Shown here piece by piece: positions 23,433 to 35,144 of a stretch of 64,000 bases of DNA (positions are counted from its first letter, which is position 1; each line of letters begins with the position of its first letter). The stretch covers positions 27,488,996 to 27,552,995 of the forward strand of contig NC_050467.1 of assembly GCF_013373865.1 (NCBI RefSeq). Reading direction: 5' to 3'. The position numbers and the translations under genes are program-made. This stretch comes from Monomorium pharaonis. Its lineage: Eukaryota > Arthropoda > Insecta > Hymenoptera > Formicidae. A model generated the notes under the pieces. It searched no databases. It was given only the letters and a program-made list of their open reading frames with translations, and had not been told where the DNA came from.

Positions 23433-23492
23433 ATGTCCGACCCGGATTATCCCGACAACCTTCCCCAGAGCCCAAAGGAAGGCCGCAACGTC
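23433..23492 (+). pseudogene. Gene A fragment: start of the large protein, then broken
   Basis: After acceptor CAACTTACAG and a 40-base leader, the frame begins MSDPDYPDNLPQSPKEG, matching MSDYPDHLPKSPIEG of the gene at 35770. Similarity stops after the codons for about NVG at 23492, where unrelated DNA starts. Only about 20 codons remain. Confidence 0.75.
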
Positions 23493-25393
23493 GGAGTTCA
23501 TTTTATTTTACGTTACCTACGCGTTCAGATAGGCGCGGTTGCGATAAGCGCAGCGCAAAATTAATTTTCATATTTTATATACGCATATTTGTAGTTGATA
23601 GTTATTGCATGTTAGCTGCAAAGTTAAAAACAAAATCATGCCAAAACTTATTGTACGCATCCATGAATATTATTTAGTTACTTTAGTAATTATTATTTTG
23701 AGATTAAATATTTCGTTTCTATTAACATATGCATTATGTATGTGGGTCGCGGTGACGTGAACAGTTTCCTTTTATTTTATATTTTTTGGCAGCATTTATT
23801 CTATTGTAAAATATTTATTTTAGTCATTAAGTTAGTTTTAAGTAAAACGAAAATCAGGTGCCACCTAAAGTGCAGCCGGTGCACGTAGACATTGCCTACA
23901 CATTAACGTTACATAGACATCGGCACTTTTCAGTGTCACGCACTGCTCTCGTCATCTCCGGGCGAAGGCGAGAGCCCAAATGATTCTATTGGCTGAATCC
24001 CGAGTGGAGGGGAGCGCAGCCAAGCACGTCTTCCAGGATTGGCCAGACGAACCAACCGGCAGAGGCAAGCTGTGCGGCGAGCTCCTATTGGACGACGGAC
24101 ACGGACGGAACGCGGAAGCGTTCTGATTGGCCGAGGGAAGCGAGCGACACCATACGACTCTACCATTTGCGGAGGGAATCAGAGAGGGAGCGAACGCGTA
24201 TAAAAGCGTGCGACGCGTGCTCCCACCAACGAGTTTCGTGAAATCTTTCGAGCGAGACACATCGCCGAGTGTCGAGAGAGATTTCCGCGACATATACACA
24301 CGACTCGGGCGTGGTCTTTGGCGCGCAAAACAACGAGTTGTGATATCGTTCCGCGGGCGACGTGCCGCGTTAACAAGGGCGTAATACGAACACGCGTAGC
24401 GAATGCTGTCGAGCTAATTATTGTGAGACATTGAAAAAAGCGGAAGCTAGCGGCGTGACCTAACCTCGCGAAATAACACGCGAACGGAAAGCATCGCTGA
24501 ATGCGAGTAAGCGACGCTACGCGAGTTACACCTGTTACACCTCGCGAACACTGAGTACACTTACCGGACACGACTGTGAAGAAGCGTCGCGTTCGGGAAA
24601 CGAATGTAATACACGAGACTGAGAGTAGAGAAGGAGGAATCGAACACGAGTGTGAATCGAAGCGACGCGAACGGGAAGTTGTTATAGTGAAATTATGTTT
24701 GACGAATAAATTTTATTGTGTGTTACAAAAAACAAATACACTGTTTCGAAGTTTCTTGTAATCTTGCGACGTTCTTGCATGGAATCCTGTGCTACAAAAT
24801 CCTAGTGAACCTGTAAATAAAAAAGAAAGGATTAGTGTAAAGCCAGTGAGATTATTGCAATAGAACCTTACTTACCTGGTGATATCCTGCGTACGGGAAC
24901 GATCCTGGTAGACGGCGGTGATCCGACGGCGAGGGCGAGACGATCCTGGTTGACGGCGGTGATCCGACGGCAGCAGCGAGACCTGAAACAAAAACAGAGA
25001 TTAGAAATTACAAAGTTCCTTGCTTCTGGGAGGTGAAAGAAGCTGGCGACCAGTGCTGAGACACGATCATCTTACAACAAAGGTTTGAGCACGCTCACTT
25101 TCCTAGAATCTTCACGTTTCCAACGCTCGCGACCGGTTACAACCTAACCTAACTCTACCTACCTAGTGATACTTGTAGCTAATCATATACTCATTATGTG
25201 CTGCGTATAATACAGTTCTTATATTGTCAATAAAAAATTGTGAATATTGTGCAATAAATATACAATATATATCAAGTATAACATTGAGATGTACAACAAT
25301 CCTCAAAAAGTAATAAAACATATTATTCATTTCTTTTCTCTCAAGAATACATAACCGAATACATTAGTACAACCTTTAATGTATTTGTATATA
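23493..25393. other. Possible LTR or promoter fragment; no coding gene
   Basis: A CpG-rich block (about 23930-24680) has TATAAAA at 24199-24205 and AATAAA at 24705-24710, the spacing of an LTR. I could not find matching ends or a target duplication. Two near-identical 44-base units (GATCCTGGTAGACGGCGGTG and GATCCTGGTTGACGGCGGTG) lie at 24900-24985. The rest is plain. Confidence 0.35.
24199..24205 (+). promoter_or_regulatory. TATA box in a CpG-rich block
   Basis: GCGTATAAAAGCG in GC-rich sequence, with a possible start region about 30 bases downstream. Likely belongs to an LTR (inference). Confidence 0.4.
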
Positions 25394-26006
25394 CACTGGC
25401 GCAAAAAAAAACGAGACAAAAATTTTGACTAATTTTAGGTAATTTTCAAAGTAATGCAACTTTGCAAAAAATCATCCAAATTACATACTTTTTTTAAATT
25501 AAAGGGCAAAGACTCTACTTTGAGAATCCCTAGGCGAAAGTTTGATTTGTTAAGTGCGAACCTTTTGTATCGCATGAAAACCAAACATGTTTTTTTTTTT
25601 TATTAAAAAAAGTAAAAGTTTGTTATCATTTTTCACAAGTTTCTCGTTAAAATCTGGCTAATATTAATCCAAATTCTTAAAGTTAATTCTTTTCTAAGCA
25701 ATTTAAAAAAAAAACATGTCGATACGATGTTTTTTGTTGATTGCACACGAGTTTGAAATTTGCATTGTATTTTAGGCCATTTTAGCGGATAAAAACGTAT
25801 TTTTTGAATATCATGAATTTCGAATATCAATATGATATTGCATTTAACAAATCAAACTTTCGCCTAGGGATTCTCAAAGTAGAGTCTTTGCCCTTTAATT
25901 TACAAAAAGTACGTGTAATTTGGATGATTTTTCGCAAAGTTGCATTACTTTGAAGATTGCCTAAAAATCGGTCAAAATTTTTGTCTCGTTTTGTTTTGCG
26001 CCAGTG
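25394..26006. mobile_element. Tc1/mariner-type MITE with long inverted repeats
   Basis: Begins CACTGGCGCAAAA and ends TTTTGCGCCAGTG. The arms (about 190 bp) match as reverse complements, including GGGCAAAGACTCTACTTTGA and CGCCTAGGGATTCTC. There is no transposase inside. The Tc1-type assignment rests on the terminal style and the TA on the left flank; the right flank does not show a clear TA. Confidence 0.75.
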
Positions 26007-26054
26007 CATTAACGTCTATAGATATAATTGCTAAAGAAAATTTATATACATGCT

Positions 26055-26245
26055 TATTTGAAAAGTTTTTATTCCGTTATTTAGTGATAGATTAATTTTC
26101 GCGAAAAATATCTACAGATTTATTTTGTTTTCGAGGAGGACATAAAATATAATGTTTTCCTCGAAAACAAACTTGACCTCTGTCGTATTTTTCGCAAAAA
26201 TTAATCGATCACTAAGTAACGGAATATAAACTTTTCAAATAAACA
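26055..26245. mobile_element. Small foldback MITE
   Basis: ATTCCGTTATTTAGTGATAG on the left pairs with ATCACTAAGTAACGGAAT on the right. The centre holds a second inverted pair, TTGTTTTCGAGGA and TCCTCGAAAACAA. Confidence 0.7.
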
Positions 26246-26352
26246 CTTTTCAAATAAACTTGTATAACTTTTTTTGTATTAATCTTTCAAATGTTTTATT
26301 TAAAGTTTAATTTAATTGAAATTTGTTTTAATTTTAGGCAATTCATATAAAA

Positions 26353-28396
26353 ATGCCTAAAGACAAAAAAATACGTACTTGTTTAAAAAAGTTAAAAAAA
26401 ATTCAGATATGTTATAAACTAATAAATGAAAATAAATATGATATACTAAATATGATAATAAATAATATTAGTTTGACAGAAAGAGAAATTTACAGAATCA
26501 ATTCTAGTAGGAAATATAATATTGTAATGTGCGCGCCGCGGAAATGAAAGACACTTTTGAACTTAAAAACCAAGCAGTTTTATTAACGCGTCCGACAAAG
26601 CACAAGAGCGAGATTAGACTCGTTGTTGACAAACGTTGCCAAGAGCATGACAATTGACAACGCTCTTGGTAAAATCAATATATTGATCGGCTTCGGAACA
26701 GCTGAGTCGCAGTCGCGGAGTATACCGGGCGACGCTCGTAACACTAGCCCCCAAAAATGTAACGTGCGCGCCGCGGAAATGAAAGACACTTTTGAACTTA
26801 AAAACCAAGCAGCTTTCTTAACGCGTCCGACAAGGCTCGAGAGCGAGATTAGACTCGTTGTTGACAAACGTTGCCAAGAGCATGACAATTGACAACGCTC
26901 TTGGTAAAATTAATATATCGATCGGCTTCGGAACAGCTGAGTCGCAGTCGCGGAGTATACCGGGCGACACTCGTAACACTGCTCCCTCTTTTCAAGATTG
27001 TCGTCCCGACAATCCGGGGAGCAGTTTTCCTGTTACTCCAAGAAGGCCCCTTCGGCTTCCAGGACGATTTCCCTGTCCTTAATCGGACCACGTCCAACCG
27101 AGACGACCCTTTCAGCAAGGGCTTCTCCGGGCACTCTTCCTCGCAGAGCTAGCCAGACTCCCACGCGGAATTTTTCTACGCCGGCTCCCTTTTCCGTCCC
27201 CGTGCTCCTCTCCTGCCGTGAAGCTTCCTCTTCGCCCGATCTTGTGCGCTTCTCGTTTCTTTTTTCGGGATCAGGGGGGGAATTTACTTCCACGGACCCA
27301 ACGCTCTAAGAGCTCCCTGCCCCCTGCCTCGGCATTTGCCCAATGTCCCACGGAAAAACCGTGGTCAAAAAACCGTGGGCGAGGCAGTCTTCTTAATAAA
27401 ACTTTCCTCCTCACCTCGAGAAGCAGCCCTCATGCGTCCGCACCTCTCGGCAAAATTACTGAAAATAAAACAAAACAAGCAGAACAAGAACACACAAAAA
27501 AAACGGAAAGAACTTTTTTTTCCTTTTATAAGCAAAAACGATAGTTGCGTCCCAACGTACTCAATCAAAAGAAAACAATCCCTTGACATTCGGGCTCGGA
27601 TTCACGTCCCCAAATTCAATTCGCCCTTCCCAGGCGACGGACATTCCGCGCGGAAACGCCTCACTCAATCCACATTCCCTGCTACAACATGGCGCCAGAG
27701 CCATCGCTTCCGCGGTCTCGTCCCAACCGATTCTAGATCGTACGGCGCCCGTTCTCCGCCCGCGTTTACACTGGCGCATGGCAAATTTACCGGCGCGCTT
27801 GACGGAGCCCCGTCCGCGGAAATATTATAGGAACAATTTAGCTGGTTTGAATTCCTTTTCATGTCCCTCCGCGGGCACCGCTACCACTGGCCGAGAACGA
27901 GTCCTTCCGGCATCGAAGCAGTCCCCTCTCCTCTCGCCGCTCATCCCTCAATTACTGCAACTCCCGCAGCTTCGCACGAAGCGAATCGACCTCCATCGTC
28001 GCACCCGCCGAGACTGAATCTTCCTCGAGGAATGTGTAATTGACACCTCTCTCTTGCACTTTCATTCCGCGCACTTTCTGACTCCTAAACTTGTTCGCGC
28101 TTCACAGGATCCGATGAACGGATCCCGGACGAGCCCCCAAAAATGTAACGTGCGCGCCGCGGAAATGAAAGACACTTTTGAACTTAAAAACCAAGCAGCT
28201 TTATTAACGCGTCTGACAAGGCACGAGAGCGAGATTAGACTCGTTGTTGACAAACGTTGCCAAGAGCATGACAATTGACAACGCTCTTGGTAAAATCAAT
28301 ATATCGATCGGCTTCGGAACAGCTGAGTCGCAGTCGCGGAGTATACCGGGCGACGCTCGTAACAATATTATATTAATGAAATAGATGATAATGCAT
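26353..28396 (+). pseudogene. Small lysine-rich ORF interrupted by the three-LTR element
   Basis: ATG 26353 follows a TTTTAG acceptor-like site. The frame (MPKDKKIRTCLKKLKKIQIC...) runs to 26522, where the LTR element enters with an ATAT duplication, and resumes in frame after 28368 for five codons to a stop. Whether the intact frame was a real exon is uncertain. No family recognised. Confidence 0.35.
26523..28364 (+). mobile_element. Non-autonomous LTR element with three LTRs
   Basis: Three 221-bp LTRs (26523-26743, 26758-26978, 28144-28364) begin TGTAAYGTGCGCGCCGCGG and end CTCGTAACA. Only 14 bases, CTAGCCCCCAAAAA, separate the first two. The 1.16 kb interior after the second ends with the matching tract GAGCCCCCAAAAA before the third. 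The whole is flanked by ATAT (26519-26522 and 28365-28368). The interior is GC-rich and codes for no protease, reverse transcriptase or integrase, so the element depends on another for movement. Confidence 0.85.
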
Positions 28397-29887
28397 AAAA
28401 AGTAATTTTTTATAAGATTTACATAAATGGGCAATTACATGAAAAGTGCCTCATGAATCATTAAGAAAATTAAGTTTAAAATTATAAATAAATACTAATT
28501 AAAATGGAAAATATAAATTATTAGAAGTAATGTTAGTAAACGTAATAAAATATTGGTTGGTAAAATCCACTGAACAACAAAAACAATCAGTAAAAAATTG
28601 TAAGATGTTTTATTCCAAGAAAAATTATTTTGAGTTATAAAATTTTATTTTAAGTTGTTTATTTTTGTGACAATTATAATCATAAAAACTTTATTTAATT
28701 AAAGTTTATTTATATGTAAACATTTTTGTTTCCAAAAAATTTTTAATATGAAGGAAACTTTTTATTTAAAGAAATCTATTTTTTGTATTTAACTAACAAG
28801 TACATTTAATATTAATAGCAACTTTCCTTTGTTTTATTTAAAGAGTACATTTAAAGTTTGTGCAATGTTTTTAGTTGTCAGTTACGTATTTTAATTACAT
28901 TAATTAGGATTATATCTAGAAAGTCATAGTTCTTTATTTTATAAAATGTTAATTGATGAGATTTATGAAAAAAATTTATTTAAAAAATATGTAAAAATAC
29001 GTAAAGATTGATAAAATACATAAAGCTTTTTTTTAGATTTTGTGATATTTATACCAAATACTAAATTTATTTTTAGTTTTTTTTGTATATTACAAAATAT
29101 TTTGGTGATTAAATTTTATTTATTTTAAATATATATATAACTCTCAAAATTATATATATAAGTTTATAAGTTATAAGCAAAACTAATAATGTTCAATCAA
29201 CTTAAAATGTTATACTTTTTGTATTAATATTGTAGAATTAATAAATAATTAATATTGGTATTATAGTAATTAAATTCATGTATTTACTCTCCTTTAATAT
29301 AGATATTTATATAATTACTGTTGCAAATAACGTGATAACATTTTTAAAAGCAGTTAAATTTATTTTTTACAAATATGACAAAATTAAAATACACATTAAA
29401 AAAGTATGATTATATAGTTAAAAAATTAATAATTAAATTTTAGTTAACAGATATTTATAACAGTAATATTAACATTTTAATATCTGTAGTTTAATATAAA
29501 ATAAATTTAGCCGCTAGTGAAAATAAATGGACGTTTTCCTGCAAGCGACACAGATGTGTAACACCGTGTATTCATTAGTGAATGGAACACTTTTTTTCTT
29601 ACATTAATGGGCACAATGTTACATATGTGTCATCTGTGCCGCTTACTAAAAATTGTCCAATAATTTATATGTTCATAGAATATTTATGGAATATCCTGTA
29701 TGCATAAATTCTGCAGAATATACGCTGGATTATTCTATTCATATTTAGAAAATATTTATAAGAGTACCATTCGAATATACTATGAACATACGATTAATAT
29801 ATAAAAATGTAATATGGAATATTCGAAATATTCTTGAATATTCATAAAATATTCATAAGAATGTTTGGTGTTATCTGGGGGAGTATA
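28369..29887. other. AT-rich DNA with weak inverted repeats
   Basis: No gene supported. A diverged foldback of about 150 bases lies at 29510-29660 (GCGACACAGATGTGTAACAC against GTTACATATGTGTCATCTG). Confidence 0.45.
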
Positions 29888-30687
29888 TACAGGGTGATTC
29901 AAAATAACTATATGTCCTTGCATAGACGTATTCTTAGTAATATTCTGAGTCAATTTTTTCTTTCGCAAAAAATTATCCAGAGCTTAGATTTCTATATATA
30001 ATAAGAAATAGTTTACGTATCTTGAATCAGATACAAGAGGTAAGCAGGGGTGGCACAACGCACAACTCACCGCTGCTCGCGGGCACCACGAGCATCGCGA
30101 GGCATCTGCTGCGCTCAATAATCGATAATCATCTCAATTATCTTTAACACAGATCTTTAATACAGATTTAAAATTAATTTTCTATTATCTAAATAATTAC
30201 GTAGAATATTCAAATTGATTACTAGAATGTCAAATTTTTTGCTCTCCGGGTCTCCGTGTATGCATTTCCAACATATTCTTCAACAAATTATAATAGTAAA
30301 TTATATTAATCAATATTTTTATTTTTAAGTTGCCGCGTTTCCAGACACATATTCGACAGTGTTACCACACAATAACCAATAAAGTCAGTTGTCTGCTTGC
30401 TTAGCTGAACTCGATGTCAGCTGACATCGAGTAACTAGTAAACACGCGTTGTGTGTTCGTCGAGTAAATACGCGTTTCTTTCTTCGAATAATTTTGACGC
30501 GCCGAGTGATTAGTGATGTTTAATAGTTAAATGTTTCGTACTATTTTTTTGATGTGTAAATAAATTCGGTCAAGTGAGTGAACAGAGTGTGTGTGTGTGT
30601 GTGTGTGAATGTGTGTGTGTGTAAATGAGTGAAGTGATAAAATGTAAGAAGAAAGAAAAAAAGAATTTTAATCCGATAACCTGAAGG

Positions 30688-30722
30688 ATGGATCGTGAGA
30701 ACAATCAATTGATTGCAGGATG
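30688..30722 (+). other. Possible captured first coding exon inside the foldback element
   Basis: ATG 30688 starts MDRENNQLIAG and meets a donor, GATG|GTACGTGCG, at 30723. The 300 bases before it are GC-mixed, leader-like sequence. No partner exon is visible, so this is tentative. Confidence 0.25.
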
Positions 30723-30761
30723 GTACGTGCGTAAACAGGTTCAAACAAGTTCTCTCCCCTT

Positions 30762-30767
<6 letters not shown>

Positions 30768-30821
<54 letters not shown>
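30768..30821 (+). repeat. (CT)n microsatellite
   Basis: About 25 CT units in the centre of the foldback element. Confidence 0.95.
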
Positions 30822-30824
<3 letters not shown>

Positions 30825-31189
30825 ACCTATTTATTTCTTCCTTTATTACATAATATTCGGGTAATTCAAAATACTAAATACCATCGTTAAAGATAATTGA
30901 GATGATTATCGATTATTGAGCGCAGCAGATGCTTCGCGATGCTCGTGGTGCCTGCGAGCAGCGGTGGGTTGTGCCACTCCTGCTTACCTCTTGTATCCGA
31001 TTCAGGATACGTAAACTATTTCTTATTATATATAGAAATCTAAGCTCTGGATAATTTTTTGCGAAAGAAAAAATTAACTCAGAATATTACTAAGAATACG
31101 TCTATGCAAGGACATATAGTTATTTTGAATCACCCTGTATATTAATTTATAAAGGGAAATGCTGACAAAGGTACTGTGTGCGTACTTAC

Positions 31190-31528
31190 CATTGTCTGAT
31201 AAAAAAGTATCCTCAATATTGCAATTATCCTCAATTTTGCAATTATCCTCAATATTATAATTATCATCATTGTTTGACATAATATTCATTGACATAATCT
31301 CTTTCTCGTTAATATCGAATAAATGTTCCATGCCAATATCTGTATATAAAAAGTACATTAATATTTCATATTGACGATGCAGAGTTAATGTTAATAAATA
31401 GCAGCTAAACTTACCCAAAAAGTTTTGTTGGCCAAAAAGATTGGTTTGATTATCACAGTTTTCCTTTTTTGTTTCTATTTTGTCATGATTTCTATTTTCA
31501 TCAATGGATGTAATCAGTTTCTCAGTAC
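31190..31528 (-). CDS. Two internal exons of an unrecognised host gene
   Basis: On the minus strand, exon 31528-31415 (acceptor ATTACATTAG, donor TTGG|GTAAGT) is followed by exon 31339-31190 (acceptor TATATACAG, donor AATG|GTAAGT). Both are multiples of three (114 and 150 bases) with phase-1 borders, and the joined frame is open for about 88 residues. The product includes LITSIDENRNHDKIETKK, DIGMEHLFDINEKEIMSMN and a three-fold NIEDNCKIEDNC-type repeat. Other exons are not found; the mariner foldback lies just downstream, in what would be the next intron. It may be low-complexity linker of a larger protein. Confidence 0.5.
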
Positions 31529-31529
31529 C

Positions 31530-32055
31530 TAATGTAATAACGATAAAGAAAAGTATGTATATTCCAATTTAACATACATAACACAATAAATGAACATTAC
31601 TAGCTCAACACACTTATAAAGTTGAACAAGCACAAGAAGCTTTAAAGCCCAATTCCACAATTACTTTAACCTTTTACTTTAATAGTTTATACTTCATTAG
31701 TTAATAATATTCATTAAATGTTTTATATAAAATTTTTTATTAGGTGTCATTAGTTAAACTTCACTTAAAGAAATTTGTAAAATTGGTCTTAAATCTTGTG
31801 TATTTCATCTCTAAATATTATCAACATGATTTCTGTTTATATAAAATCTTAATATTAAAAATCCTAAAGATGTTTTAATATTTGATATTATTGAAAGTTA
31901 TTATTTGTAAGATAAAACGGATGTAAATGTGAAAACAGAAATAATAAAAACTTTTTAGAATATTCATACATTTCTGCAAAATATAAATTCTCATGAAAAG
32001 TATAATTTGTACGATTAATCATTTTAACGATTATAATCTAGTAAATACTACTGCG
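31530..32055. other. AT-rich DNA, nothing recognised
   Basis: No exon with good borders or repeat family seen. Confidence 0.4.
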
Positions 32056-32634
32056 TGTTGTAAGCCGATTACAATTATATCTATTAAAATTGCGACACGC
32101 ATCTTTCGAAAGACGTTGCAAGAAACACCTCTTTCAAAAGACGCACAAGAATCCGCCGCGTTCACGAAAGTCCCGAGTAACTTCCATGAGATTACAACAG
32201 CGCGTTCGGAAGCAGTTCGTATCGCCATAGAAATAGGTCCTACGCTGCAAAATCAAACCGCAAGGCTACCGCGTTCCGATGTCGAAACGCTTAGCCTCGC
32301 GGAAGCTACCGACGCCCGGTCACTGGCCCCAGAAATTGCGCCAGATATCATAATATATAAACGCGACCACGCCGTGACCGAGCGGAGAGTATCATAACAG
32401 CGACCGAGCATCGTCGCATACCGTAAACCTTATCGCGAGTGTTACGTGACATCAACACAGCTGATTGCAAGCGCAAGAAACAGAAATAAAGACAACGAAC
32501 AAGCACGTAAGAAGCGTCTTCTTTTCTTTTATACACCGAGCCGAACCTTCACCCTTTGGGTCCCAACCCTTCAGGCAGAACGATCCCAACTACCGACGGG
32601 AAAGAATTCCCAAAACGAGCAAACGCTCACAACA
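32056..32634 (+). mobile_element. Probable solo LTR, family 3
   Basis: Ends TGTTGTAAG and CTCACAACA, with TATATAA at about 32353 and AATAAA at 32485-32490. GC-rich against AT-rich flank. Directly after it comes the standard cassette start (CTCGAAAACGTTGACACATC), so it probably inserted at the cassette edge. No target duplication found, so the boundaries are provisional. Confidence 0.45.
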
Positions 32635-32635
32635 A

Positions 32636-32930
32636 CTCGAAAACGTTGACACATCTTTCAAAAGCAAATAACGATATACTACGACATGCGGGATAATCAC
32701 CAAAGCTGGCAATAGTGTTTAAAGCAATTAATAATATTTTACGACATGCGGGGACATTACCAAAGCTGGAAATAATGTTTAAAACAATTAATAGTATTTA
32801 ACGACATGGGGGATAATCGTCAAAGCTGGAAATAATGTTTGAAGCAATTAATAACATTTCACGACATGCGGGATACTCATCAAAGCTGGAAATAGAGATG
32901 AAAAAAGTTTACAATGTACACGTATACAGA
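32636..32930 (+). repeat. 60-bp satellite, about five units (cassette 4)
   Basis: Same units as at 20.4-21.15 kb and the same right border into the duplicated segment. Confidence 0.9.
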
Positions 32931-33397
32931 GTCAATAATCCGAGTAGCTTTAAACAAATTTTACAATCAACGCCTCGAGTTACTATTCTTCTTGTGGTAT
33001 AACGCGCGCGCGACAGCTTTTCGTGCCTGTACAAAATGTTCGATTGTATAAAAATCTAGCCGCAATTGTCGCATTTTTAAACTTCCAAAAAAATGGCGTC
33101 CGTCCGTCCGTCCGTCCGACCACTCGGTGGTTCACACGTATGTCTATCGTCGCGTCCAAGGGGGGCAGGAATCAGAACCCCACGGCTCGTCACTTCCGTG
33201 GTATTTTGCGACTCCAAACCCTCCCTGCCCTGTCTGTGATTTGTCGATCACTGTCTGTCGTAGCCTCCTCTCGCTCTTTCCACGGCGTGCGAACGTGTAT
33301 CTCTCAACGGCATCTGCGACAAGCGTTACGTTTTTACGTTTTAAAGCGTGGAGGGGAATGAATGATAGTAGTGGGATAGATCGTGAGACGACGATAC

Positions 33398-33709
33398 TTA
33401 CCGCCGTTTCTTGAGCGGAGGCTCCTCTTTTTCGTCTTCCTCTTCCTCCTCCTTCTCGGTATCGTCGTTGGCGGCGTCGTACTCGGATAACGACGAGGTG
33501 TTGTTGTCATCGTCGTTGCCGCCGCCGCCGCCGCCGCCGCTTATCGGCTGCTGCTGCTCATCCCCGGAACTTGCGAACGTCTCGTCGTCCACCGACAATG
33601 TCGATGGAAGACTCTCGGGAGTAGGTGGACGTTGACGCATATTGTCTTCTACGAGCTGCAACAGACCAAGCCACACGCGTATAAAGCGACTTTTGAACCC
33701 TTTACCCAC
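33398..33709 (-). CDS. Gene D copy 2: short acidic protein with basic tail
   Basis: 103 codons from ATG 33709, with a second ATG at 33640 that may be the true start. The sequence has RQRPPTPESLPSTLSVDDET, a Q/G run, an aspartate/asparagine stretch, SSLSEYDAANDD, a glutamate run and the ending EEPPLKKRR. The shorter copy at 21621-21840 keeps the same plan. The TAA lies inside a perfect donor GCG|GTAAGT; if splicing occurs to the acceptor TTGTCGCAG near 33314, the product gains only a few residues. It points away from gene A in the same cassette. An acidic nuclear protein or histone-binding tail is possible; this is inference from composition. Confidence 0.5.
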   Translation of the reverse strand: MGKGFKSRFIRVWLGLLQLVEDNMRQRPPTPESLPSTLSVDDETFASSGDEQQQPISGGGGGGGNDDDNNTSSLSEYDAANDDTEKEEEEEDEKEEPPLKKRR

Positions 33710-34189
33710 GAGGAGATAATGTTGAATGTATAAAAATTCCTTATATACGAACCGACAGCTTTGCGAGCACTCGCGAGAAAGGTGCCCTGGTCGTCGAGAA
33801 ACGCAGCCTAGCGGAAACGTAAGTAATTAAACTTGGACGCGTCTTTCGCGTTTCGATCGAACCGACGTTATCCTGGGAAACTTGGAAACCCTCGTTACCA
33901 ACCAATTGACGAGGCAGGTTTGCCTTGTTGCTAGGCGTCGGTAAAGTAGTCGCTTCGCCTTAGCGACCGTCGGCGAATCCTCAATTTCCTGCGCGCCGAG
34001 CGTCGGTAGAGTACGTGCTCCGTCGGTAACTTTACGCTTTTGTATCCTAAATAAATTTCCTCCTTCGTATTTTGGTACTGTGTCACAAATTTATCTTGTT
34101 ACAAAAGTTAGACATTGAGAATCACACCGCAAGCGAATATTATTATTAATAACTGCACTTCTTTTAATTCTAATATTGTTTTTTTTTCG

Positions 34190-34312
34190 GGGGAGGGGTC
34201 GCCCTCCCCGACCCCCCCCCCCAAAGGGGACTTTGCCACCTGCACCCCCACCCGGGGCTTCGCCACCGGGACCCCTGACCAGGGGGCTGCGCCCCCTGGA
34301 CCCCCCTATTAA
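34190..34312 (+). repeat. GC-rich tandem hairpins of about 28 bp
   Basis: Successive units pair with themselves: GGGGAGGGG region with CCCTCCCC, CCCGGGGCTTCGCCACCGGG, CAGGGGGCTGCGCCCCCTG. A poly-T run precedes them. Absent from the otherwise similar cassette 3. Confidence 0.7.
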
Positions 34313-34439
34313 CCTTCTTGACCATAGCACGCTTGAAAGTTGAATTTGCCGCGCGCGCTTTGCGCGCGTATCAAACTACAGTTGCGTCCATAATCAATCT
34401 ACTCCGTACGTCTTTACTAATTTTATTTGCATCCTATCT

Positions 34440-35140
34440 GTACAAGGTTAGGCGAGAGAATCAAAGTTTGTCCTCTCGTCGAGTTGTATAAGAACAAAGT
34501 GAAAGAACAAAGAAGTAAAAGAAATGCAAGAAACAAAATTTTGAAAAGTTTGAAAAGTGGCGCCGCCCAAACGGTAAGAGATACGAGGTTCCCCAAGAGA
34601 ACAAAAGTTGCTCCTCTCGTCGAGTTGTACCAAGTTCGACATCTAGACTCCGAAACCTACGAAGCGCAGACTTGGTGCAGCGCGAAAACTTACCAGGAAC
34701 GTCGTCTACGGGAACGGCGACACCGGGGATGGATAGAGCTCGTCGAGTAACTAAAGGACGGACACCTAGACTCCGGAACCTACGAAGCGCAGACCTGGAG
34801 CAGCGCAAAAACTTACCGGGAACGTCGTCTACGGGAACGGCGACACCGGGGATGGATAGAGCTCGTCGAGTAACTAAAGAATAGGCACCTAGACTCGACG
34901 ACCTATGGAGCGCTGACCTGGTAACGTTAAAAGACCCACCAAGGACGTCTTCTACGGGGACAACGACACCGGGAGGTGATAGCCCTCGTCGAGTACGTCG
35001 AAAAAGGGTCTCTCCCCGAAATTCGTTTACCCAAGCCTTCGTGGTCGAACGAGAGCCCCACTGGTCACTCCGTTGAGCGCTCACGTACACGGAGGTAAGG
35101 CTCCGCGCTCCCGAGAGGTACCCCGAAACCGACCTTCAAA
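34440..35140 (+). repeat. 134-bp-type unit and 123-bp satellite array (cassette 4)
   Basis: One GCCCAAACGGTAAGAGATAC unit, then 123-bp units with exact 123-base spacing (for example GCTCGTCGAGTAAC at 34738 and 34861) and the fixed segment before the palindromic satellite. The minus strand is open for 209 codons (34461-35090). Confidence 0.9.
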
Positions 35141-35144
35141 GTCC

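Larger units (their letters stand above)
29890..31137. mobile_element. Mariner-type foldback element with 250-bp arms
   Basis: Starts CAGGGTGATTCAAAATAAC and ends with the reverse complement, flanked by TA on both sides (29888-29889 and 31138-31139). Arms 29890-30150 and 30880-31137 are nearly identical inverted copies. The 730-bp centre is not inverted and carries its own promoter-like and exon-like sequence. There is no transposase. Confidence 0.85.

Noticed and set aside
31993..32397. 134-codon open frame
   Set aside because: It overlaps a probable LTR with TATA box and polyadenylation signal, and the peptide has no recognisable motif.
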